Positions 57,014 to 64,000 of a stretch of DNA of 64,000 bases are shown here, piece by piece (the first letter of the stretch is position 1; each line of letters opens with the position of its first letter). This stretch comes from FEN-1219 sp963728995. GTDB lineage: Bacteria > Pseudomonadota > Gammaproteobacteria > Steroidobacterales > Rariloculaceae. The position numbers were made by a program, and so were the translations under genes. Location of the stretch: positions 124,001 through 188,000 of the forward strand of contig CAVSMD010000002.1 of assembly GCA_963728995.1 (NCBI GenBank). Direction: 5' to 3'. The notes under the pieces were generated by a model. The model saw only the letters and a list, made by a program, of their open reading frames with translations. It had not been told where the DNA came from and did not search any database.

Positions 57014-58505
57014 GAACTCGCGGCTCACCCAGAGGCCATATGTCCGCCCAAACGCCCTGGGGTGGGCCGAGCACGGGCCACACGGGATCCTTGGGTAGCA
57101 TCTTCGTCGCCCCGAGCTCGCGTAGCAGGGCCGCTTCTTCTTTGTACAAAGGCGTTTGCAGTGCCATGAACGGCATGAAGCCGCGCGACTGCGTGTAGTC
57201 GAGCGCCGTGAGGCCGTCCTGGTCCTTCGCGTTCAGGTCGACGCCGTACGAGGCCAACTCCTTGATGACGTCCTTGTAGCGCTTGCGCACCGCATAGTGC
57301 AGCGCCGAGCCACCCCGGACCTCCTCTTCGTGATTCACCAGCGCGACCACGTCCGCGTCGGTGCCGGCCTCGTGCAGCACACGGATGATCTCGAGCGCCT
57401 TCTTCTCGGGCGTACGACCGGCCAGCACGGCATGGATCGGCGTCTGGCGGTCTGCCATGTACAGCTTCGCGTCGGCGCCATGCTCGAGCAGCAGCTTCAC
57501 GAGGTCGAGGTCACCGGCGTTGGCGGCGCGAATCAGCGGCGTGGCGCCGCGCGTGTTCGTTGCGCCGCGCACGTTGGCTGGACGGAAGAAGAGCTGCATG
57601 TTCGGGTTCGCGCCATGCTCGAGCAACATGCGAATGATCGCCATGCCGTCCGTTTGATTCTCCGGATCGATCGACGCGCGCCCGCCGTCGCGCCTCGTAT
57701 ACAGCCCGACGGCCGTGAACAGCGGCGCTTCGCCGTAGATGTCCCATTGATCGACATCGGCTCCGGCCTCGATGAGGCTCTTCGCCAGATCCCAGTTCGC
57801 ATTCATGATCGCGAGCTCGAGCGGCGAGACGCCGTCGGGGTCCGGCAGGTCGATGTCCGCCCCGTGCGTACGCAGCACGTCGACGCAGGCGATGCAGTTC
57901 TCGCGCGCGGCATACAGCAGCGGCGTGAAACCGCCGCTGTCCATGTTCTTCGGCCGGCCTTCGGCCGTCACGTGACGCTGGTAGTTGCGAAAGATCGAAC
58001 GCGCGTCGACTTGTGCGCCATGCGCGATCAGCAGCTCCATCATCTCCGGATGGCGACGCGCCGACGCCCACATCAGGGCGCTCTGGCCGCCCCACTGCTC
58101 GCGTGCATCCACCATCGCGCCGTGCTCGAGCAGCAGACGTGCGGCCTCCACGTTGCCCGTACGCGCGACGGCCATCAGCGTCGTCTGCCCTTCCTCGTTC
58201 GGCGAGTCGGCATCCGCCCCGGCTGCGAGCAACGCCTGCAGCATCTCGGTGTCGCCCACCTCGGCCGCGAGCCCCATGGCGGTGGCGCCATAGCTATTCG
58301 CGAGCGACACGTCGGCGCCGGCCGCGAGCAGTCGCTTTACCTCCGCCACGTTGCCGTCGTACACGGCCCACTGGAGTGGCGTGCTGCCGTCCGCGTTGCG
58401 CTGGTTCACATCCGTGGCGCTCGGCGCAGCACCCGTGCTTGCCGCAGACAGCAACGCCGCCAGCGAGACGCCGAAAAGACCCGCGCGCAGCGCCTTCAAC
58501 GCCAT
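56979..58505 (-). CDS. Secreted ankyrin-repeat protein
   Basis: The product has 508 residues with a signal peptide (about 5-27, ending S-T-G-A-A). It contains about ten ankyrin repeats of roughly 33 residues, for example D-G-S-T-P-L-Q-W-A-V-Y-D-G-N-V-A-E-V, G-A-T-P-L-I-R-A-A-N-A-G-D-L-D-L-V and G-S-A-L-H-Y-A-V. The tail (about 465-508) is rich in W and P and is not ankyrin. It probably binds a partner protein outside the cytoplasm. The ATG comes two bases after the DUF1552 stop codon (TGAGCATG), so the two are co-translated. Confidence 0.85.
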   Translation of the reverse strand: MALKALRAGLFGVSLAALLSAASTGAAPSATDVNQRNADGSTPLQWAVYDGNVAEVKRLLAAGADVSLANSYGATAMGLAAEVGDTEMLQALLAAGADADSPNEEGQTTLMAVARTGNVEAARLLLEHGAMVDAREQWGGQSALMWASARRHPEMMELLIAHGAQVDARSIFRNYQRHVTAEGRPKNMDSGGFTPLLYAARENCIACVDVLRTHGADIDLPDPDGVSPLELAIMNANWDLAKSLIEAGADVDQWDIYGEAPLFTAVGLYTRRDGGRASIDPENQTDGMAIIRMLLEHGANPNMQLFFRPANVRGATNTRGATPLIRAANAGDLDLVKLLLEHGADAKLYMADRQTPIHAVLAGRTPEKKALEIIRVLHEAGTDADVVALVNHEEEVRGGSALHYAVRKRYKDVIKELASYGVDLNAKDQDGLTALDYTQSRGFMPFMALQTPLYKEEAALLRELGATKMLPKDPVWPVLGPPQGVWADIWPLGEPRVHEPVYKHAPVQ

Positions 58506-58507
58506 GC

Positions 58508-59791
58508 TCACACCTCGGAGAACGGCCCGGTGCTGTCGCCGAATTTCTCGAATTCCTTGTCCGGCACGCCGGCCCGCTGCAGCATGGTGACGAGGATGTT
58601 CGCGTGCGGCGTGTCCTGCTTGTAGTGCACGTGCTGGTTGCCCTTGAGCCCGCCGCCACGGCCAATCAGCGCCTGGGGCAACGGATCGTTGTCGTGCGCA
58701 TCGCTGTTGGCCATGTTGCTACCGAACAGGATGAGCGAATGGTCGAGCAGCGAGCCGTTGCCATCGGGAGTGTCTGCCAGGCGCTGCGCGAACTTCGCGA
58801 ACACGGCCGTGTGGTAGTTCTGGATGAGCTTGAGGTTCGCGATCCGCTCTGGATAGCCGCCCCAATGCGACGTCGGATGGAAGGCCTCGTGGACACCCAA
58901 GTTCGGGTACGTCCGCATGCTCGCTTCCTCGACCATCTTCATCGTGACCACGTTCGTGCGGCTGGTCTGCCAGGCCAGCGCGAACATCTCGAACTGCACG
59001 TCGAGCAGCTCGCCGAAGTCGTCGGGCGCGCCGATCGGCGCATCCGGCACATTGGCCAACGATTCGTTACTGGCCGCGAGCTTCTGCACGCGCGTCTCCA
59101 CCTCGCGCACGGAGTCGAGGTAGTTGCTGACCTTCGTCCGATCGCCGGCGTCGAGCTTGCGGTTCAGGCTCGCGGTGGCATCCCGCACGTAGTCGAGCAG
59201 GCTCGTCGTCGTGCCGAGAATCTCTTGTCGTTCCTGCTTCGTCGAGCCCTGACCGAACATCGACAGGAACACCTTGCGTGGGTTGCCTTCCATCGGCAGC
59301 GGCTGGTCCGGCGTGCGGAACGAGATCATGCCGCCCGGCTCGCCGCAGATCTCCATCGACGGCAACGTGATGTCCTTCGTGAGGTGGCGCGCCGCGATCT
59401 GATCGGCCGTGACGCCGACGCCCGTCTGCGGATTGCGCTGGCGCGGGTGCACGCCGTTCAACCAGGTTTCCTCCACGAAACCGTGCGGCACGCCGCCCTC
59501 GCCGGCCTTGTTGCGCAAGCCGCTGACCACCGTCACGTACTCGCGCAGCGGCTCGAGCGGCTTCAAGATATACGGGAAATCGAAGTTGCGGCCGACCTGC
59601 TTCGGCTGCCACAGGTCCTGCAGCGCCCCGTGGGGGAAGTACACGAATCCCAGTCGCGCGCTCGGGGCCGCAGCCGTCTGCGCCAGGGCCGTGCGGGCCG
59701 GGATCATGGCATCGAGCAACGGCAGCGCAATCGTCGCGCCCGCGCCCTTCAGCACCGTGCGCCTGGAAAGATGCTTCTTCGTCAAGAACAT
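58508..59791 (-). CDS. DUF1552 family Tat-exported protein
   Basis: The product has 427 residues with a Tat signal (H-L-S-R-R-T-V-L-K-G at 7-16, cleavage near A-L-A-Q 38). The DUF1552 domain fills the rest, with G-F-V-Y-F-P-H-G-A, V-V-S-G-L-R-N-K-A-G and L-I-L-F-G-S-N-M-A-N-S-D-A-H-D-N-D-P-L-P near 355. The fold is related to alkaline phosphatase/sulfatase-like proteins, but no activity is established. In planctomycetes and soil bacteria it is almost always encoded next to a DUF1592 protein, as here (24 bases apart). Confidence 0.85.
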   Translation of the reverse strand: MFLTKKHLSRRTVLKGAGATIALPLLDAMIPARTALAQTAAAPSARLGFVYFPHGALQDLWQPKQVGRNFDFPYILKPLEPLREYVTVVSGLRNKAGEGGVPHGFVEETWLNGVHPRQRNPQTGVGVTADQIAARHLTKDITLPSMEICGEPGGMISFRTPDQPLPMEGNPRKVFLSMFGQGSTKQERQEILGTTTSLLDYVRDATASLNRKLDAGDRTKVSNYLDSVREVETRVQKLAASNESLANVPDAPIGAPDDFGELLDVQFEMFALAWQTSRTNVVTMKMVEEASMRTYPNLGVHEAFHPTSHWGGYPERIANLKLIQNYHTAVFAKFAQRLADTPDGNGSLLDHSLILFGSNMANSDAHDNDPLPQALIGRGGGLKGNQHVHYKQDTPHANILVTMLQRAGVPDKEFEKFGDSTGPFSEV

Positions 59792-59815
59792 AGCTGCGCT
59801 TCCTCTGGTATCACT

Positions 59816-62292
59816 TTACTGCACGGCCGCCTGAGTGAGGCCGTCGGTCAGGCCCTGCACCTCGCGCTTGCGGAACGCGTCGCTCGACACGATCGCGAGC
59901 ACGAGCGACTCGAACCGGTAGTCGTCCTTCGCGGCACCCCGCACGATCGCACGCACGGTCGGCATATCGCGGTAATCGGTCTCCCGGCCCAAGGCGAACG
60001 TCATGAGATTCTCGGTGAACGCTCGAACGAATTGCTCGGGGTGGCTGCTCAATGCCCGGCGCAGATCGCTCGGGCCCGTTCACCTTGCGTGCCGTCCGGC
60101 AGCACGCCGCTCGCGTCGATCGGCGTATGCGTATCGGGATCGTCGGCGCGGTATTGACCCACCGCGCTGAAGTTCTCGAGCGCGAAGCCGAGTGGATCCA
60201 TGACCCCGTGGCACGCAAAGCACGTGGGGTTCTGCCGGTGCTGCTCCAGCCGCGCGCGCAGCGTCTTCGGCGGCTCGCCGCGCTTGTTGTCCTGCAAGGT
60301 CGGCACCTTCGGCGGCGGCACCGGGCGTTTGGCGCCGAGAATCGTCTCGATGATCCAGGCGCCGCGCAGCACGGGCGACGTGCGATTCGGATACGCCGTG
60401 AGCATCTGGATGGCGCCCTTGCCGAGCAGGCCATACCGGGACTCGTCGGGCAGCGTTACACGGCGGAATCGCGCACCCTTGACGTTCTCGATGCCGTACA
60501 GCATCGCGAGCCGCTCGTTCAAGAAGCTGTAGTCGGCGGTCAGAAGCTGCAGCACGCTTTGATCGCTGCGCAGCACGCTGTCTATAAAGAGCCGCAACTC
60601 CTCTTTATAGAGATCCCGGGGATCGAGCAGCCCGCTGGCCTGCGGGAACTGCGCGCGATCCGGGACGATGGTGTCGAGCTTTGCAAGCCCCAGCCACTGG
60701 AATGCGAAATCGCTGGCCAAAGACTGCGCCCGATCGTCCGCCAGCATGCGCTTGACCTGCGCGGCCAGCACGCTCGGCTCGTGCAAGCGCGATTCCTCGG
60801 CGAGCTTCAGCAGCTCCTCGTCCGGCACGCTGCTCCAGAGGAAGAAGCTCAGGCGCGAGGCGAGCTCGAGGTCGCTCAGCGTGACGGCGCCCGCGCCCTG
60901 CCCGGCCTCGGCTCGGTAGATGAACTGCGGGCTGGCGAGCACGGCGCTCAGCGCGTCGCGCACGCCCTGCTCGAAGCCGCCTTCTCGGTACCCGGCGTCG
61001 TAAAAGGCCATCAGAGGATCGAGATCGGCGCTCGTGACCGGTCGGCGGAACGCGCGCTCGGCGAGATTCGTCACGATCTGCGTCGCGCAAGGCCGCTCCG
61101 GCCCTTCGGCCGGCCGACACACGAAGATCTTCTGGCGGCTGGCGGAGTCGCCAATGCCCGTCACGAGCAGCGGCCCACGGATCTGCAGCGCGTGCGCCGC
61201 CTGAATGCGCTCCTGTCCGCCCTCGAGCGCCACGGTGCGAATGCGCTCGTCGCTCTCGGCGAAGCTCCGCTGGACGAACGTGACGGCGAGCTTGTGCTGC
61301 CCCGCCGCGGCCATGAAACGGATCTTGCGGAGTCGGCCGTTGATTTCCTCGACGGCCGGATCGAGGTGCTGGTCGATGGCCTTGTGATCGGCTTCGCCGC
61401 CGATGTTCGTGCGGTAGAACTCCTGGCCGTCGAGCAACACGACCACGGTGTTCTTGAACTCCATGCGCGGCACCTCGCGTGCCAGCGCCATGTCGCCGAT
61501 GGTGAGCTCGTATTCGCCGTCGGCGGGGAAATCGTGCTCCACGATGAAACCACCGCGCGTGCCGAACGGCATTCCCTCCAAATGATGCTGCTGGCGGCCC
61601 GTGCCGGGGGCGCCTTGCGGCGGCAGCGAGATGACCATGTTGGCCGGGTCGCCGTAGGTCGTGGCTATCGGCGGCGCGTTGAGGTCACCGACCGCTTGCT
61701 GCGCAACCGCGCGCGCGGCGTCGATGTATTGCGTGACGAACGACGGCGACACCTGCAGGGCGTCGGCATCGTTGTCGAAGCGGCCCTTGACGTTATCCTC
61801 GGGCAGCAGCACGGCCGGATCGATATCGAGCGCGAGCAGATCGTGAATCGCATGCGCGTACTCGCGGCGATTCAGCCGATGCAGCCCCACCCGACCCGGC
61901 TCGGCCTGATCGGCCGCGGCGTCGATCTTGCCCTCCAGCCAGCCGACGAGCCCGGCCGTGGCGTCACCGTCCGGACGCGGCTGCCCGGCCGGCGGCATGA
62001 GGCCGCCCTGTAGCTTGCGGATGGCCGCTTCCCAGGTCTCGGCGTTGTCGGCGATGTGCTCGGGGGACAGCTTGTCGAACGCACGCCCGCCGGCCTGCTC
62101 GGCGCTGTCGTGGCATTCGAAGCAGTAGCGCTTGATGACGCCCCATTCCGCCTGGTCGTGACCGGCTTCCATCTTGTGAAAGACCAGCGCCCCGGTCACC
62201 GTGGCAGCCAGGATGGGCAATGCCACCAAAGCGATTCGAATGCCGGGCTTGCGTAGGATGGTTTTGCTCTCCACTCGAGATACGGCTCGCAA
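59816..62292 (-). pseudogene. DUF1587/1592/1588/1585 planctomycete-type cytochrome c protein, frameshifted near the end
   Basis: It starts at TTG 62292 (a GTG at 62274 is possible) with a membrane anchor (about 16-38). The N-terminal haem motif C-F-E-C-H is followed by DUF1587 (R-L-N-R-R-E-Y), a carbohydrate-binding-like region, DUF1595/DUF1592 (A-F-R-R-P-V, S-R-L-S-F-F-L-W-S-S-V-P) and DUF1588 with a second haem motif C-F-A-C-H. The C-terminal DUF1585 (F-A-L-G-R-E-T-D-Y) lies in another frame to 59816. Two single-base insertions near 60080-60095 (CAAGG and GGGCCC) explain the shift. Full length is about 825 residues. It is a probable exported electron carrier working with DUF1552; function unknown. 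Confidence 0.8.
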
Positions 62293-62342
62293 CGACGGCC
62301 AGAGTTCCTTGGTGGGACCCCGGCCATTACGAATAGCTCTTG

Positions 62343-62371
62343 ATTATCGAGGGCCCTGCCGACGTTGTCTA
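62343..62371 (-). promoter_or_regulatory. Sigma-70 promoter of the DUF1592-DUF1552-ankyrin-MBL operon
   Basis: On the minus strand TAGACA (62371-62366) and GATAAT (62348-62343) each match the consensus in five of six positions, with the ideal 17-base spacer. Transcription would begin about 45 bases before the DUF1592 start. Confidence 0.65.
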
Positions 62372-62426
62372 GGTTTTACAATATGTTGCCGCTCGGAAAC
62401 CGGCTTTGCGTGGGCGCCGGCCACAG

Positions 62427-63791
62427 TCAATCCCGCCGACCGGCACGCTCGCGCAGCGCGCGGATCGCCGCCGGGATCTCGTTGGATTTCAGGGGCGCGA
62501 AGGCGTCGCGCGCTTGGGTGTAGCGCCGCTGCAGGTCCGCCAGGACGTCCGGGAAGTGGGCCGCCACGCTGTAGTCTTCCGCGTTCGCGGCCTGCATATC
62601 GTAGAGCTGCGGATACCCGCGGCTCGCCAAGTCGAAGTAGCCGGACCGGTAGTAGTCCGCCGCGACGTACTTCCAGCGCTGCGTGCGGATGGCCGCCACG
62701 TTCTCGTTGTCGAACAGCACGAGCTGATCGTGCGGCGACGCACTGCCTCGTAGCAGCACGCCGCCGATGTCGAGACCGTCCAGCATCACGCCGGCCGGCG
62801 GCGATTTGCCGGCCATCGCGCAGAACGTCGGCAACAGATCGATCGCCATCGCGATCGAATGGACCGTGCGCCCCCGCGGAACGCCGCCGGGTCGATACGC
62901 GATGAACGGCACGCGATAGCCGCCGTCGTAACCGCCGCCGCCTTTGCGTTGGCGCAAGTTGCCGGGCGAGCCTTCGAACCACGGGCCGTTATCCGACGTT
63001 ACGATGACGAGTGTGTTGCGCTCGAGGTCGAGCGTTTTGAGCTTGGCAATCAGGCGTCCCACGATCGCATCGATCTCTTCCACCACGTCGCCATAGGCGC
63101 CGGCATTCGAATGACCTGCGTGCGCCGCCTCGGGATAGTTCGGCAGATGCGGCGCGCTGAGCGCGAGATCGAGAAAGAAAGGTTGATCGCAATGCTCTTC
63201 GATGAAGCGCTCTGCGCGTGCGTAGAAGCGCTGCTGCAACTTCGGATAATCCACGTCTTCCTGCGTGAGCTCCACGCCGGGACCGTTGGCCTCGTACAGC
63301 GACAGCGGCAGCATGTCGTGGCTGTACGGCAGCCCGAAGAACAGATCGAAACCCTGGCGCGTGGGCGGCCAATAGGGCGCGATATGACCGAGATGCCACT
63401 TGCCGATGATCGCGCTCGCATAGTCGGGCTTCAGCGCCTCCGCGATCGTGACTTCAGAAAGATCTAGACCACGCGTGTCGTTCTGCATGATGACCTCGTA
63501 GGCGAGGCCCGTGCGAATCGGATAGCGCCCCGTGAGAAGGCCTGCTCGCGACGGCGTGCAGAGGTTCGCCGCGGAGTAGTAGTCGGTGAGGACGGTGCCT
63601 TCGCGCGCCAGACGGTCGATGTTCGGAGTCCGCACGCGCTTGGCGCCGAACACGCCGATATCGCCGTAGCCGAGGTCGTCGCAAAACACCACGACGAAGT
63701 TCGGCGGGCGGTCGGCGGCGCGGAGCGGCATGCCGAGAGTGCCGGCGGCGAGCGCCGCGGCACTGCGGTGCAGAAACGACCGTCGATTCAT
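62427..63791 (-). CDS. Tat-exported type I sulfatase
   Basis: The product has 454 residues with a Tat-like signal (N-R-R-S-F-L-H-R at 2-9, cleavage near L-R-A-A 26). The sulfatase metal motif is C-D-D-L-G-Y-G-D (37-44). The modification motif is C-T-P-S-R-A-G-L-L-T-G-R-Y, with Cys78 to be converted to formylglycine. Further conserved parts are G-K-W-H-L-G and T-S-D-N-G-P-W. It hydrolyses sulfate esters in the periplasm. GGGGAGGTGACA before the ATG is a strong ribosome site and rejects the upstream in-frame start. It precedes the DUF1592 operon, 134 bases away with its own promoter between. No true FGE is encoded in this window. Confidence 0.9.
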   Translation of the reverse strand: MNRRSFLHRSAAALAAGTLGMPLRAADRPPNFVVVFCDDLGYGDIGVFGAKRVRTPNIDRLAREGTVLTDYYSAANLCTPSRAGLLTGRYPIRTGLAYEVIMQNDTRGLDLSEVTIAEALKPDYASAIIGKWHLGHIAPYWPPTRQGFDLFFGLPYSHDMLPLSLYEANGPGVELTQEDVDYPKLQQRFYARAERFIEEHCDQPFFLDLALSAPHLPNYPEAAHAGHSNAGAYGDVVEEIDAIVGRLIAKLKTLDLERNTLVIVTSDNGPWFEGSPGNLRQRKGGGGYDGGYRVPFIAYRPGGVPRGRTVHSIAMAIDLLPTFCAMAGKSPPAGVMLDGLDIGGVLLRGSASPHDQLVLFDNENVAAIRTQRWKYVAADYYRSGYFDLASRGYPQLYDMQAANAEDYSVAAHFPDVLADLQRRYTQARDAFAPLKSNEIPAAIRALRERAGRRD

Positions 63792-64000
63792 TGTCACCTC
63801 CCCTTCAGAAACGAGCCCGACCTTTTCGATGGCCGCCTTTGCTCTCGGGACGGCATTGACCTTCTTCACGAGGCTCGCTCGCGACCCGGCGTGGTCGTCT
63901 TCCTGTTCGCGTTACATGCGAAGACTCTTGGCCAACGACTTCAGGCTGCCGGTGGCCTGACTCCTGCACGCACGGTGCGGGCCGATTCTCCGCCCCCGCT

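Noticed and set aside
63792..64000. Possible small gene at the right edge.
   Set aside because: Short frames here lack a ribosome site or similarity; the stretch is best read as the region upstream of the sulfatase gene.

Overview
This is a GC-rich, gene-dense bacterial chromosome segment, probably from an uncultured soil or sediment gammaproteobacterium (Steroidobacterales-like). The evidence for that is a UrcA protein, a YhhY/AaaT acetyltransferase, a TonB-dependent receptor, DUF6152, DUF1552/DUF1592 and TolB-propeller Ser/Thr kinase families, and many Tat-exported enzymes. The lineage is an inference from gene content. I see no rRNA, tRNA, CRISPR array, insertion sequence or phage, and no gene-free stretch longer than 300 bases.

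Layout. 1-5000: edge of a gene, aaaT behind an attenuator-like leader, a VAO/PCMH-type flavoprotein, a Tat-exported arylmalonate decarboxylase homologue, a broken LysR gene, UrcA. 5100-13500: GST, a frameshifted TonB receptor, a secreted conserved protein, a solenoid protein made of W-A-x-x-D-P-x-A-A repeats, a broken two-domain VOC protein. 13700-16300: S-adenosylhomocysteine hydrolase-like plus SAH/MTA deaminase-like operon. 16300-23160: complete Opp oligopeptide ABC operon ending in a DUF3179 gene. 23400-27800: GFA protein, hotdog thioesterase, a secreted protein, an AraC regulator divergent from an SDR. 27800-35000: two alpha/beta hydrolases and a sucrose module (LacI regulator, sucrose phosphorylase, MFS permease, divergent ROK fructokinase) linked by two near-identical LacI-type operators. 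35000-43200: SUMF1-domain protein, amidohydrolase, ASST-like protein, DUF1232 protein, Tat-exported MDR dehydrogenase, Tat-exported phosphotriesterase-like protein, NTF2-like protein. 43200-48400: a six-gene ABC/YtrA-type GntR/DUF2807/FtsX operon with a palindromic operator on its promoter. 48400-53300: PQQ dehydrogenase with fused cytochrome c, CHRD protein, lipoprotein, DUF6152 and an internally deleted pseudogene. 53300-64000: Ser/Thr kinase with beta-propeller, MBL hydrolase, ankyrin protein, DUF1552, DUF1592 cytochrome and a sulfatase, nearly all on the minus strand.

Reading frames are broken in eleven otherwise well-conserved genes, often at G/C runs or CG repeats. Most of these are more likely indel errors in the sequence than real pseudogenes. 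The clear exception is the gene at 52306-52690, which has lost its central part.

The most coherent modules are sucrose use (import, phosphorolysis, fructose phosphorylation, one regulator and its operators), SAH recycling by deamination and hydrolysis, and peptide uptake. The most original signals are the four-segment leader with a terminator touching the aaaT start codon, the exported decarboxylase homologue with a complete active site, and the secreted DUF1592/DUF1552/ankyrin/MBL cluster.
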